Below are positions 1-9,033 of a stretch of 64,000 nucleotides of DNA, in pieces. The stretch's first letter is position 1. Each line of letters begins with the position of its first letter. The DNA is from Pseudotabrizicola formosa (lineage in GTDB: Bacteria > Pseudomonadota > Alphaproteobacteria > Rhodobacterales > Rhodobacteraceae). The notes under the pieces were generated by a model, which worked only from the letters and a program-made list of their open reading frames with translations, made no database searches and was not told the DNA's origin. Both the position numbers and the translations under genes were made by a program. The stretch is taken from assembly GCF_002900965.1 (NCBI RefSeq), contig NZ_PJOM01000001.1, positions 434,001 through 498,000 on the forward strand, written 5' to 3'.

Positions 1-350
1 TCATCGCGCGACCCCGTCAGCCGGGCGACACCGGCAAATGTCAGCGCGCCAACGGCGATGGCCAGCACGGTGGACGCCACCACCGCAACCGCGATGGCGG
101 CGGTCTGGTTGCCCAGCGTGGCAAAGTGGCCCACCACGCCGACCCCGGCCGGCACGAAGAGCAGGGACAGATGTGACAGGATGCCTTGCGCCGTGGGACG
201 CACGAGGGCTGCAAAGCGGGGTGATGCGACAAGCCCCGCCAGCATCAGCACCATGCCAAGCACCGGGCCGGGCAGCGGCAGGGGCAGGGCGCGGGCGAGG
301 GTCTCGCCGATCAGCTGAAAAGCCAGGATGGCGATCAGGGCATGAAGCAT
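1..350 (-). CDS. CidA/LrgA family holin-like protein (3' end cut by window edge)
   Basis: Small integral membrane protein of the CidA/LrgA family, whose members form holin-like pores or exporters in the inner membrane. The visible 116 codons begin with a hydrophobic helix containing FQLIGETLARAL and then PLPGPVLGMVLML, the family's conserved Pro-Gly segment. Two more hydrophobic helices follow. The reading frame is still open at the left edge. An ATG of the next gene could overlap there, and a cidB/lrgB partner would be expected just outside the window. The start ATG follows a T-rich upstream stretch. Family assignment is good; the physiological role is not shown by the sequence. Confidence 0.75.
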   Translation of the reverse strand, partial: MLHALIAILAFQLIGETLARALPLPLPGPVLGMVLMLAGLVASPRFAALVRPTAQGILSHLSLLFVPAGVGVVGHFATLGNQTAAIAVAVVASTVLAIAVGALTFAGVARLTGSRD

Positions 351-425
351 CGGCGCAACCTTTCACAAACTGAGACAAGCCTAAGACCTTTGGCGCAAAA
401 GGAAAAGGGTCGCCCTGTCCGCCAC

Positions 426-470
426 CTGTCACCGATGACAGCACGCAAGGCTTTGCCTGCCGGACAGGCA
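426..470 (-). terminator. Two adjacent hairpins between GNAT and cidA-like genes
   Basis: Two perfect 6-bp dyads lie head to tail: CTGTCA-CCGA-TGACAG and TGCCTG-CCGGA-CAGGCA. They begin 3 bases past the stop codon of the acetyltransferase gene (read on the minus strand), and a pyrimidine-rich run follows toward cidA. Position and symmetry fit a transcription terminator. There is no clean U tract, so this is inference. Confidence 0.45.
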
Positions 471-472
471 GA

Positions 473-931
473 TCACACCGCCCGCTGAAAGGTCAGCGTT
501 GTCACCCGGTCATAGCCCGGGTGGCTGCTGTGCCCCACCTGTGTAAATCCCATGGCGCGAAAGGCGGCGTGGTTCTCGACCAGCTCGATCCGCGTCTGCA
601 ATTCCACCACGGGCAGACCCATGGCACGGGCGCGGTCTGTCGCCCTGTCGATCAGCACCCGCGCCAGACCCTTGCCCCGGTGGCTGCCTGCCACCGCCAG
701 CTTTCCCAGATACAGCGCATGCGGCTTCATGGTCAGGATCATGCAGGCGACAGGCGGCGCGCCCATCACCCAGACCTCACCCGTGCTGGACTGCGTTGCA
801 ATCGCTTCTGCGGTCAGGGTCCGCATGGACGATGGCGGGTCGATCCGCCCCTCCATCGACGCAAATTCCTGCTGGATCAGCTGCAGGATGGAAGTCCAGT
901 CATAGGGGTCGGTGGCGCGAATGGGGGTCAT
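473..931 (-). CDS. GNAT family N-acetyltransferase
   Basis: Single-domain acetyl-CoA-dependent N-acetyltransferase of 152 residues, the usual length of this superfamily. Motif A with the acetyl-CoA pyrophosphate loop is seen as LAVAGSHRGKGLARVLID around residues 78-95 (R/QxxGxG/A signature). Motif B follows with ENHAAFRAMGFTQVG, the typical end of the fold. The substrate cannot be told from sequence. It is transcribed divergently from smc, with about 170 bases between the two starts. Confidence 0.85.
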   Translation of the reverse strand: MTPIRATDPYDWTSILQLIQQEFASMEGRIDPPSSMRTLTAEAIATQSSTGEVWVMGAPPVACMILTMKPHALYLGKLAVAGSHRGKGLARVLIDRATDRARAMGLPVVELQTRIELVENHAAFRAMGFTQVGHSSHPGYDRVTTLTFQRAV

Positions 932-1100
932 CTGTTCGGGTCTCTGAGATTTCCTTCAAAAGATGGCAAACCGATCCGGGCTGCAAGGTGCCAACATCTT
1001 GGGGATAATCGCTGATGCACCTCCAGATACGGGGGACGGCCTGTTGACTCTGCCCCCGCCAATGCCCGACGATCAGCGCCTTGCGACTCACGAGGCACAG

Positions 1101-4100
1101 GTGCGTTTTTCCCGGCTCCGGCTCAACGGCTTCAAAAGCTTTGTCGACCCCACGGATGTGGTGATCCATGAGGGTCTGACCGGCGTGGTCGGCCCCAACG
1201 GCTGCGGCAAATCGAACTTGCTGGAGGCGCTGCGCTGGGTCATGGGCGAAAACCGCCCCACCGCGATGCGCGGCGGCGGGATGGAGGATGTGATCTTTGC
1301 GGGGGCCGCGACCCGTGGCGCGCGGCATTTTGCCGAAGTGTCGATCGTGATCGACAATCAGGACCGGCTCGCCCCCTCGGGTTTCAACGATGCCGACACC
1401 ATCGAGATCGTGCGCCGGATCACCCGCGATGCCGGATCGGCCTACAAGGCCAATGCCAAGGATGTGCGGGCCCGCGATGTGCAGATGCTGTTTGCAGATG
1501 CCTCCACCGGCTCACACTCTCCGGCGCTGGTGCGGCAGGGCCAGATCTCGGAGCTGATCAACGCCAAGCCCAAGTCGCGCCGCCGCATTCTGGAAGAGGC
1601 TGCCGGTATCTCCGGCCTTTATGCTCGGCGGCATGAGGCAGAGCTGAAACTGTCGGGGGCCGAGCAGAACCTGTTGCGCGTCGATGACGTGCTGGAAGGA
1701 TTGGCCCAACAGGTCGCGACGCTGACCCGGCAGGCCCGGCAAGCTGCCCGCTACCGCGAAATCGGTGAAGACCTGCGGCGGTCGGAAGGCATGCTGCTGT
1801 TCCGCCGCTGGCGCGAGGCGGATCTGGCCCGGGCCGAGGCCGAGGCGCATTTGCGAGACCGTCTGGTGGCGGCTGGAAAGGCCGACGCCGCCGCCCGGGC
1901 CGCGAGCAAGGCGCGCGAGGCCCGGGAAGACGCCCTGCCACCCAGGCGCGAAGAAGAGGCGGTGGCGGCGGCCATTCTGCAACGGCTTGTCTTGCAGCGC
2001 GACGCTTTGGGCGATCAGGAAGCCCGGGCGATGCAGTTGATCGAGACTCTGCGCGGCCGCATCACCCAGCTGGACCGCGATATGGAGCGTGAGGCCGGGC
2101 TGAACAGCGACGCGGGCGAGACCATCAGCCGGCTGGATTGGGAAGTGGAGCAGTTGCTTCGGGCCCACGACGGCCATGACGCGCGTCTGGCCGAGGCGGC
2201 CGAGGCCGCGCGTGAGGCAGGGGCGATCCTGTCCGACCGCGAAACCCTGCTGTCTCAGGCGACCGAGGATTCGGCGCGGCTCGCCGCCCGGCACCAGTCG
2301 GTGCAGCGCCTGTTGTCGGACACCCGCGCCACGGTGGACCGCGCCGAAACGGAAGCGGCGCGCGCCCGCGCGATGGTCGATACGGCCGCCGAGGCTCTGG
2401 ACGCCGCGACCGAAGCCTATGCCAGTGCGACCGAAGGGCAGGAAGACGCCGCCGCTTTGGCCGAAGCCGCCGAAGAGGCGCTTGAGCTGGCCGAATCCGC
2501 CCGTGCCGAAGCGCAGGGGCGCGAGGCCGAGGCCCGCGCCGCGCGCGGTGAAGCGGAAGGTGAGGCGAACGCCCTGCGCGCCGAAGTCGCTGCCCTGGCC
2601 CGTCTGGTGGACAGGGAATCGCAGGCCGGTCATCAGTTGCTGGACCGCCTGACTGTCGAGCCGGGGTATGAAAAGGCGCTCGGGGCCGCTCTGGCCGATG
2701 ACCTGCGCGCGCCCGAGGTGGGGGCGGATGCCCGTTCGGGCTGGGCCGTGCTGCCCGCCTATGAGGACACTGCCCCCTTGCCTGCAGGTGCGCAGCCGCT
2801 GGCCAGCCATGTCGGCGCGCCCGATGTGCTGGACCGCAGGCTTTCCCAGATCGGGTTGGTCAGCCGCAGCCAAGGGGCCGCGCTGCAACACCTTTTGCGT
2901 CCGGGACAGCGCCTTGTCAGTCTGGAAGGTGACCTCTGGCGTTGGGACGGGTTCCGCGCCTCTGCCGAAGACGCGCCCTCTGCCGCCGCCGCGCGGCTGC
3001 AACAGCTCAACCGGCTGGTGCAGCTGAAACTTGATCTTGAACAGATCACGGCGCGTGCCGAAGGGGCCCGGCGCGCGCATGAGGCGCTGCAAAACCGCCT
3101 CGCCGATCTGGCCCGCGCCGATCAGATGGCCCGCGAGGCCCGCCGTGCCGCCGACGCCCGCGTGACCGAAGCCAACCGCGCCGCCAGCCGGGCCGAGGCG
3201 GAGGCCTCCATTGCCGGGGGTAAGCTGGACTCGGCCAAACTCGCCGTCGCCCGCTATGAGGATGAGGCGATGGCCGCCCGCGCCCGCCTGCGCGAGGCCG
3301 AGGCGAACGCCACCGATCTGCCTGACCTGAACGCCGCCCGCGACCGGGTTGAAGGGGCCAAGGTGGCGGTCGAGGCCGCGCGACTGGCGATGCTCACCCG
3401 CCGCTCCGCCCATGATGAGGTGCGCCGCGAAGGCGAAGCCCGCGTGCGCCGCCGTCAGGAAGCCACCAAGGAGCTGTCCGGCTGGCGTCACCGCTTGGAG
3501 ACGGCGGAAAAGCGCAGTGCCGAACTTGCTGAGCGCCGGGCGGAAACCCAGGAAGAGCTGGAAGAGGCCTGCGCAGCCCCCGAAGAGCTTGCCGCCAAAC
3601 GCGAAGAACTTTCCGATGCCATCGACACCGCCGAAACGCGCCGCCGCAGGGCGGCCGAGGCCCTCAGCGAGGGCGAGGCCGCCCTGCGTGACGCGCAATT
3701 GGCCGAGCGTGATGCGGATCGCCTCAATGGCGAGGCGCGCGAGGCGCGGGCCCGGGCCGAAGCCCGCAATGACGCTGCACGCGAAACCGTCGCCTATGCC
3801 GCCGAGCGCATCGCCGAGGATGCAGATTGCACGCCGGCAGAACTGCTCGCCTCGCTCAAGGTCAGTCCCGACGACATGCCAGATGCCGAAGCCCTCGATG
3901 TCGAGGTGCAGCGGCTCAAACGTCAGCGCGAAGCGCTTGGCGCCGTCAACCTGCGCGCGGAAGAGGATATGGCCGCGGTTGCAGGCGAACATGCCACGCT
4001 GCTGAAAGAAAAGACCGATCTTGAAGAGGCGATCAAGAAGCTCCGGGCTGGCATTTCCGGGCTGAACCGTGAAGGGCGTGAACGGTTGCTGACCGCCTTC

Positions 4101-4556
4101 GAGCAGGTCAACCAGAACTTTGCCACTTTGTTTACCCATTTGTTCGGCGGGGGTGAGGCGCGGCTTGTCCTGGTTGAATCCGACGACCCGTTGGAGGCGG
4201 GTCTGGAAATCATGTGCCAACCGCCCGGCAAGAAGCTTGCCACCTTGTCGCTGTTGTCCGGGGGCGAACAGACCCTCACGGCTTTGGCGCTGATCTTCGG
4301 GGTTTTTCTGGCCAATCCCGCGCCGATCTGCGTGCTGGACGAGGTGGATGCCCCGCTGGATGACGCCAATGTCACCCGCTTCTGCGACCTGCTTGATGAA
4401 ATGGCCCGCCGCACCGAAACCCGCTTTCTGATCATCACTCACCACGCCGTCACCATGGCGCGGATGGACCGGCTGTTCGGCGTCACCATGGCCGAACAGG
4501 GCGTCAGCCAACTGGTCAGTGTCGATCTGAAGAAGGCCGAGGCGCTTGTCGCATGA
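1101..4556 (+). CDS. smc: Chromosome segregation ATPase SMC
   Basis: Structural-maintenance-of-chromosomes ATPase that compacts and segregates the nucleoid with ScpA/ScpB. The GTG at 1101 gives 1151 residues beginning MRFSRLRLNGFKSF, the family's standard N-terminus. An upstream in-frame ATG at 963 adds 46 residues of non-conserved sequence and was not chosen. Walker A is GPNGCGKSN (residues 31-39). Long Ala/Glu/Arg-rich coiled coils flank a hinge at about residues 510-640. The ABC signature LSLLSGGEQ is near 1050 and Walker B ICVLDEVDAPLDD near 1076. The stop codon overlaps the next gene. Confidence 0.97.
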   Translation: MRFSRLRLNGFKSFVDPTDVVIHEGLTGVVGPNGCGKSNLLEALRWVMGENRPTAMRGGGMEDVIFAGAATRGARHFAEVSIVIDNQDRLAPSGFNDADTIEIVRRITRDAGSAYKANAKDVRARDVQMLFADASTGSHSPALVRQGQISELINAKPKSRRRILEEAAGISGLYARRHEAELKLSGAEQNLLRVDDVLEGLAQQVATLTRQARQAARYREIGEDLRRSEGMLLFRRWREADLARAEAEAHLRDRLVAAGKADAAARAASKAREAREDALPPRREEEAVAAAILQRLVLQRDALGDQEARAMQLIETLRGRITQLDRDMEREAGLNSDAGETISRLDWEVEQLLRAHDGHDARLAEAAEAAREAGAILSDRETLLSQATEDSARLAARHQSVQRLLSDTRATVDRAETEAARARAMVDTAAEALDAATEAYASATEGQEDAAALAEAAEEALELAESARAEAQGREAEARAARGEAEGEANALRAEVAALARLVDRESQAGHQLLDRLTVEPGYEKALGAALADDLRAPEVGADARSGWAVLPAYEDTAPLPAGAQPLASHVGAPDVLDRRLSQIGLVSRSQGAALQHLLRPGQRLVSLEGDLWRWDGFRASAEDAPSAAAARLQQLNRLVQLKLDLEQITARAEGARRAHEALQNRLADLARADQMAREARRAADARVTEANRAASRAEAEASIAGGKLDSAKLAVARYEDEAMAARARLREAEANATDLPDLNAARDRVEGAKVAVEAARLAMLTRRSAHDEVRREGEARVRRRQEATKELSGWRHRLETAEKRSAELAERRAETQEELEEACAAPEELAAKREELSDAIDTAETRRRRAAEALSEGEAALRDAQLAERDADRLNGEAREARARAEARNDAARETVAYAAERIAEDADCTPAELLASLKVSPDDMPDAEALDVEVQRLKRQREALGAVNLRAEEDMAAVAGEHATLLKEKTDLEEAIKKLRAGISGLNREGRERLLTAFEQVNQNFATLFTHLFGGGEARLVLVESDDPLEAGLEIMCQPPGKKLATLSLLSGGEQTLTALALIFGVFLANPAPICVLDEVDAPLDDANVTRFCDLLDEMARRTETRFLIITHHAVTMARMDRLFGVTMAEQGVSQLVSVDLKKAEALVA

Positions 4557-4903
4557 TCAGCGCGCTGCGGGTTGCAGGGTTTCTGGCCGTCGAGGTCGAG
4601 GGCGATACCATCCATGCCCGTCTCTGGGCCAGTTCGGTCGATTTTACCGCCACCCCGGAGGGAGACCGCTGGCATCTTGCCCTGCTATGGCCGGTCCGCA
4701 GCAGTGATGCGCAGCGCGCACAGTGGAACGCCGACCACCCAGAGGCCCTGATGGACCTTCACAACGGGGAAACCCGCCTTTCGATGCATGTCGGTGCGCA
4801 GGATCTGCAAGGGCTCGCCCGCTGGGCCAGCTTGGCCGAGTTGGCGATCGCCCGGATGATCCGCTGGCGTCGGGCTCAACGTCAGCCGGGCGAAGGCTAC
4901 TGA
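4553..4903 (+). CDS. Conserved unknown protein translationally coupled to smc
   Basis: A 116-residue protein of unknown function. Its ATG overlaps the smc stop (ATGA), so it is probably co-translated with smc. It is predicted soluble, with no signal peptide or membrane segment. It contains several Trp residues and a C-terminal basic stretch (MIRWRRAQRQ). The middle part, LHNGETRLSMHV, looks like beta strands. I recognise no catalytic motif. The tight coupling suggests a role connected with SMC, but genes of unrelated function can be coupled in the same way. Confidence 0.7.
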   Translation: MISALRVAGFLAVEVEGDTIHARLWASSVDFTATPEGDRWHLALLWPVRSSDAQRAQWNADHPEALMDLHNGETRLSMHVGAQDLQGLARWASLAELAIARMIRWRRAQRQPGEGY

Positions 4904-4976
4904 TCTGCCCCAGGTCGGGGGATGGGCGCTTTTGCCCGTGCCAAGACCGCGCCTGCAGCGCCGCCGGTCTTGCCGA

Positions 4977-6140
4977 TCAAAGCGCGTCCAGCAACGCCTG
5001 CGTCGGCCAGGCATCGGCCGGCAGTCCAAGCCGCGCCTGTTCCTGTTGCACCGCGGCGCGGGTGCCCGACCCCAGAATGCCGTCGATGCGCCCCACATCA
5101 TGCCCAAGTGCCGCAAGCTTTTCCTGCAAGCGCATCATCTGGGCATCATCCAGCCCCGGCTCGGGGTTGCCCGCCGCAAAGACCGGGGCCCCTTCCAGCC
5201 GCGTTGCGAAATAGGCCGCAGTCAGCACATAGGTGAAGCTTTGATTCCACTCGAACAGGGTGCGGAAATTCGGATAGGCCAGAAACGCCGGCCCCCGCCG
5301 CCCCTGTGGCAGGATAAGCGATGCCACCCCCTCGGGCAGCGCATCCCGTCCCACGATCCCCATCGCCTGCCAATCGGCCAACGGCAACTGCACCTCCAGC
5401 CCCGACAGCGCCCAGTCCAGTTCGGCGGGCACTGCAACCTCGGCCAGCCATGGCTGGCCCGCGCGCCAGCCATGGTGCTGTAGCAATCGCGCGCCTGACA
5501 GCAGCGCGTCGGGCACCGATGTCTTCAGCGTCACGTGCCCGTCGCCATCGCCATCCACCCCCCGCGCAAGGATATCGGCGGGCAGCATCTGCACCATGCC
5601 GATCTCGCCCGCCCATGCGCCCGTGGTATCGGTTGGCAGATCGCCCTTGGCATGCAAATCGATCGCCGCCAGGATCTGCGGTTGAAACAATTCCGGTCGC
5701 CGGCAATCATGGCCCAGCGTAACCAGCGCGTCGCGGGTGTTGAACTCTCCCTGCACGGCACCGTAATCGGTTTCAAACGCCCAGAATGCCAGCAGGATGC
5801 CTTTTGGCACCCCGTACTCTGTCGCCGCCCGGTCAAAAATCGTCGCATGTCGTGCCGCCAGAGCAAGACCCTGTTCCAGCCGGTTCTGCGAGATCAGCCG
5901 CCGGGCAAAATCGGTGAAGGCCATGCGGAACACGCCTTGCGAGCGGTCGGCGCGCAGCACGCCCTCATCGATCCGCGCGCCTGTCAGATAGGAGCGCGCC
6001 GCCTCTTGCGGCAGGCCCGCAGCCACCGCCTCAGCCGTGATCGCGGCGGTGAAATCGGACAAGGTACCGCCACAAGGAACAAGCGTGGGGGCAGCGAGGG
6101 CGGGGCCGCTCATCAGAGCCAGGGCAAGACCAATACGCAT
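4977..6140 (-). CDS. Lytic murein transglycosylase, MltB type, with peptidoglycan-binding domain
   Basis: Periplasmic enzyme that cleaves the MurNAc-GlcNAc bond of peptidoglycan to form 1,6-anhydro ends. Residues 1-16 are a short signal peptide (ALALMSGPALAA). The catalytic Glu is E123 in AFWAFETDYG, the MltB/SLT signature. GEIGMVQMLPADIL is the second conserved block, and NFRTLFEWNQSFTYVLT is typical of the MltB subfamily. The last 60 residues are a PG_binding_1 domain (LQEKLAALGHDVGRIDG...GSGTRAAV). There is no lipobox, so it is soluble rather than a lipoprotein. It lies 10 bases before cobD's stop but is functionally unrelated. Confidence 0.92.
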   Translation of the reverse strand: MRIGLALALMSGPALAAPTLVPCGGTLSDFTAAITAEAVAAGLPQEAARSYLTGARIDEGVLRADRSQGVFRMAFTDFARRLISQNRLEQGLALAARHATIFDRAATEYGVPKGILLAFWAFETDYGAVQGEFNTRDALVTLGHDCRRPELFQPQILAAIDLHAKGDLPTDTTGAWAGEIGMVQMLPADILARGVDGDGDGHVTLKTSVPDALLSGARLLQHHGWRAGQPWLAEVAVPAELDWALSGLEVQLPLADWQAMGIVGRDALPEGVASLILPQGRRGPAFLAYPNFRTLFEWNQSFTYVLTAAYFATRLEGAPVFAAGNPEPGLDDAQMMRLQEKLAALGHDVGRIDGILGSGTRAAVQQEQARLGLPADAWPTQALLDAL

Positions 6141-6150
6141 ACTGCAGATC

Positions 6151-7050
6151 CTAGATCAGGGCAGCGCAGCCGACAAGCAGCAGCATCAGCGCCCAGGTTC
6201 GCCACAACGCCCGGCAAGCGGCATCGACATCGTCCGGCCCGGCATCGCGGCGTCCTTCGGGCCAGACCCAGGGAAACGCCGACATCACCCCGTGATAGGC
6301 GCGTGGTCCTGACAAGGCGACATCCAGCACCACGGCCATCGCGGCCTCGGGCCAGCCTGCATTCGGGCTGCGGTGCAGGGGGGCGTCGCGCAGGACAGGG
6401 CGCACCGTCAGCCGCCCGTGTGCCACCGCGATCAGCACCGCCGTCAACCGGGCCGGGATCAGGTTCAACAGGTCGTCAAACCGGGCCGAGGCCCAGCCGA
6501 ACGCTTCATGCCGTTCGGTTCGATGGCCGATCATGCTGTCGGCGGTGTTGGTGATTTTATACACCAGCATCAACGGCAATCCGCCGATCAGGAACCAGAA
6601 GGCCGGTGCGATCACCCCGTCTGACAGGTTTTCCGCCGCGCTTTCGATGGCCGCCCGCGCAACACCCGGCCCGTCCAGCGCTGCCGTGTCGCGACCCACG
6701 ATCATCGCCACCGCTTGCCGCCCGGCAGGAAGCGAGTGCCGAAGACCCTCCGCCACGGCGCGCACATGATCGACCAGTGCTTTCTGCGCCAGCAGGATTG
6801 CGGCCACAAGGCCTTCCAGCACACCGAAATCCGGCACCGAGGCAATCAACCGCCCCAGCGCATAGGCCCCCAATACCATCACCACCAGAGCCGCCACCCC
6901 TTTGGCCCGCCGCTGGCGGCCCGCATTCAGCCGCCGGTCCAGACCGCTGACCACACGGCCCATCAGCACCGCAGGATGCGGCACGCGGTCCCAGATCGCC
7001 TTGGGTTCACCAAAGGCAGCATCCAGCAACATGGCAAAGAACAGGATCAT
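6151..7050 (-). CDS. cobD: Adenosylcobinamide-phosphate synthase CobD/CbiB
   Basis: Integral membrane enzyme that joins adenosylcobyric acid to (R)-1-aminopropan-2-ol phosphate in late cobalamin synthesis. The ATG at 7050 gives 299 residues starting MILFFAMLLDAAFGEP, the family's conserved beginning. Longer versions upstream add Cys/Arg-rich nonsense and were rejected. Conserved blocks include HPAVLMGRVV, ESAAENLSDGVIAPAFW and KITNTADSMIGHR. Several hydrophobic helices are present. No other cob gene is adjacent, though a PduO adenosyltransferase lies at 42 kb. The product supports the AdoCbl-dependent mutases of the ethylmalonyl-CoA pathway. Confidence 0.93.
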   Translation of the reverse strand: MILFFAMLLDAAFGEPKAIWDRVPHPAVLMGRVVSGLDRRLNAGRQRRAKGVAALVVMVLGAYALGRLIASVPDFGVLEGLVAAILLAQKALVDHVRAVAEGLRHSLPAGRQAVAMIVGRDTAALDGPGVARAAIESAAENLSDGVIAPAFWFLIGGLPLMLVYKITNTADSMIGHRTERHEAFGWASARFDDLLNLIPARLTAVLIAVAHGRLTVRPVLRDAPLHRSPNAGWPEAAMAVVLDVALSGPRAYHGVMSAFPWVWPEGRRDAGPDDVDAACRALWRTWALMLLLVGCAALI

Positions 7051-7141
7051 TCTGGCTTGTCCCCTTCGCTCGGGGCAGAGCCCGGGCATCGCCAAGGATC
7101 TACACTGCCGATTCTCGCGGCGACAGGGGCAGCAGGCACCA

Positions 7142-7183
7142 GACAGGGGCCGGTTGTTTCGACCGGTCTCCAAATGCCCTGTC
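7142..7183. repeat. Nested inverted repeat upstream of cobD
   Basis: Outer arms GACAGGG and CCCTGTC enclose an inner hairpin CCGGT-(7 nt)-ACCGG. On the minus strand it lies about 90 bases before the cobD start, in a 248-bp divergent intergenic region, so it could be a leader structure or operator. The minus strand contains GGAGACCGG, similar to part of the cobalamin-riboswitch B12 box. The rest of that riboswitch consensus was not found in the right order. Confidence 0.35.
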
Positions 7184-7298
7184 AGAACCCTGATTTACGG
7201 CCTGCCAGTCAACCGTCATCTGATTGACTTGATTTTCATAAATACTGGTTCACTGTGTAGGTACCGGGTCTGGTTGCAGACCGGCGAAAGGGGGCGCT

Positions 7299-7649
7299 GT
7301 GCTGGAATTTCTGCCGCAAGACATTCGAGACGGTCTGGATGCCGCCCGCAAGCGCGAGGCAAAGCGTAAATCGCGCCTGCGGGTTCAGGTGGGCGAAGCC
7401 GTGTTCCCGGTGCTGCGCTTCTGGCACGATGGGTTTGTGCTGGATGGCAATCTTGCGCCGCATCTGCGTGGCTTGGTCGATCTCTACGATGGGTCGAACC
7501 ACATCTTTCAATGCCTGATCGTTGCCTCCAGCCTGGAAAACGGCGATCTGGTCTGCGAATTCAAGCGCTCCACCGCCGTGCAGGACAAGGCCCCGCTGGA
7601 TTTCTGGCGGGATGAAAACGCGCCGGTGGCGTACCTTCCGCGCGCCTGA
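7299..7649 (+). CDS. Conserved hypothetical protein, possibly PilZ-like
   Basis: A 116-residue protein with a GTG start preceded by a GAAAGGGGG ribosome-binding site. The N-terminal third is basic (RKREAKRKSRLRVQVG), followed by a strand-rich segment (FWHDGFVLDG, HLRGLVDLYDG). The basic RxxxR-like start followed by a Gly-containing turn faintly recalls PilZ c-di-GMP-binding domains, but the diagnostic D/NxSxxG motif is not clear. No signal peptide or membrane helix is visible. The function is unknown; the divergent neighbour cobD gives no clue. Confidence 0.7.
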   Translation: MLEFLPQDIRDGLDAARKREAKRKSRLRVQVGEAVFPVLRFWHDGFVLDGNLAPHLRGLVDLYDGSNHIFQCLIVASSLENGDLVCEFKRSTAVQDKAPLDFWRDENAPVAYLPRA

Positions 7650-7691
7650 GCAAGGGCAGGGGCCTGACGACTGGCCCCCGCGCCTCGAACG

Positions 7692-8864
7692 CTATTGCAG
7701 ATCGCCAAACGCCGTCTTCATCCGTGCCACCGCTTGCTCGACCCGCGCGCGCGGCGTGGCGATGTTGAAGCGCATGTAGCTTTCGCCCCCGGTGCCAAAG
7801 GTTTCGCCGTGGTTGGCGCAGATCTGCGCCGCCTGTTCGACCCGCGCCTTGAACTCGGCGGGGGCCATGCCGGTCCCGGTAAAATCCACCCAGGACAGAT
7901 ACGTTGCCGCCAGCGGCATCGACCGCAGGCCCGGAATGGCATTCACCCCGTCGTCAAACAGCCGCCGGTTGCCATCAAGATAATCCACCAGCGCATCGAC
8001 CCAGACCGCCCCTTCGGGGGAGTAGGCCGCTTCGGCCATATGCATGCCAAAGGAATTGCCGGAAATCCCCATCGCCGTGATCTTGCTTGCAAACTTTGCC
8101 CGCAGCGCCGGATCGGCGATGATGACATTGCCGATATGCGCGCCCGCGATGTTGAAGGTCTTGGTCGTCGCGGTCAGCATCACCAGCCGGTCGGCGCAGT
8201 CGGGGGCCACCACCGGCATCGCATGATGCTTGTGCCCGGGCATCACCAGATCATGGTGGATCTCGTCCGAGACCAGGATCAGATCATGCCGCGTGCAGAA
8301 ATCCGCCACGCCGCGCAACTCCTCCGCCGTCCAGACCCGCCCGCCCGGATTGTGCGGCGAACACAGGATCAGCATCCGCTCGCCCCCGGTCATCTGTGCA
8401 TCCCAGGCCGCGAAATCCATTTCATAGCGCCCGTCAACCAGCGCCAGCTCGCATTCCACCACCAGGCGTCCCGCCGCTTTGATGGTCCGGGCAAAGGCGT
8501 GATAGACCGGCGTCATCAGCACCACCCCGTCGCCGGGCCTCGTGTAGGTATCGACCACCAGTCCCGTCGCATTGACCAGCCCATGCGTGGTAAAGATATG
8601 GTCGGGGTCCAGCGCCCAGCCGTGCCGGGTCTGCATCCACCAGCGGATTGACTCCCGGTAGCCTGCATCGTCGCCGTAATAGCCGTAAACGCCATGCGCT
8701 GCCATTTTCTCCAACGCAGCCTGCACGCAGGCCGGCGGCCGAAAATCCATATCCGCCACCCACATCGACAACCCTTTGTCGGCAGGCACGCCATACAGGC
8801 GTTCCATCATGTCCCATTTGACCGAATGGGTGCCCAAGCGGTTGATCTGATCATCAAAATTCAT
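7692..8864 (-). CDS. PatB/MalY-type PLP-dependent C-S lyase or aminotransferase
   Basis: Fold-type I PLP enzyme of 390 residues, resembling cystathionine beta-lyase PatB/MalY. The start MNFDDQINRLGTHSVKWD is the family's usual N-terminus; an upstream in-frame extension to 9263 has no conserved features. Key residues are visible: N172 in CSPHNPGG, D200 in VSDEIHHDL, the Schiff-base lysine K235 in TATTKTFNIAG, and an Arg near the C-terminus in ESYMRFNIA. These enzymes cleave cystathionine or cysteine to pyruvate, ammonia and a thiol. The exact substrate is uncertain. It is transcribed away from the deformylase operon. Confidence 0.9.
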   Translation of the reverse strand: MNFDDQINRLGTHSVKWDMMERLYGVPADKGLSMWVADMDFRPPACVQAALEKMAAHGVYGYYGDDAGYRESIRWWMQTRHGWALDPDHIFTTHGLVNATGLVVDTYTRPGDGVVLMTPVYHAFARTIKAAGRLVVECELALVDGRYEMDFAAWDAQMTGGERMLILCSPHNPGGRVWTAEELRGVADFCTRHDLILVSDEIHHDLVMPGHKHHAMPVVAPDCADRLVMLTATTKTFNIAGAHIGNVIIADPALRAKFASKITAMGISGNSFGMHMAEAAYSPEGAVWVDALVDYLDGNRRLFDDGVNAIPGLRSMPLAATYLSWVDFTGTGMAPAEFKARVEQAAQICANHGETFGTGGESYMRFNIATPRARVEQAVARMKTAFGDLQ

Positions 8865-9033
8865 GAAATCGCCTTTTTCTGCAGGTCTCTTGTTCCGGTT
8901 ACAGCGGTTTTGGCCCAAAGTCATCCTGATCTGAACCCGCCCTGCGCTGAGCTGGCCTGAAGCGCCGGCAAAATATGGACCTCGCGTCTCACAGCCTCTG
9001 CCCCTTGCGCGAACAGACCCCGCGCCGTAAATC

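Noticed and set aside
963-1100. Upstream ATG extension of smc
   Set aside because: SMC proteins begin MRFSRLRLNGFKSF; the 46 extra residues have no similarity and the GTG at 1101 gives the usual length.
1512-4511. 999-residue open frame on the minus strand opposite smc
   Set aside because: Antisense shadow of smc; low-complexity Gly/Gln/Arg composition with no family motifs, a result of GC-rich codon bias.
7221-7245. FNR-like site (TTGATTTTCATAA)
   Set aside because: Right half matches TTGAT-N4-ATCAA poorly; no supporting context.
7051-7298. Full cobalamin riboswitch ahead of cobD
   Set aside because: Only a partial B12-box-like stretch is present; the GCCACTG and other conserved blocks are missing or out of order.
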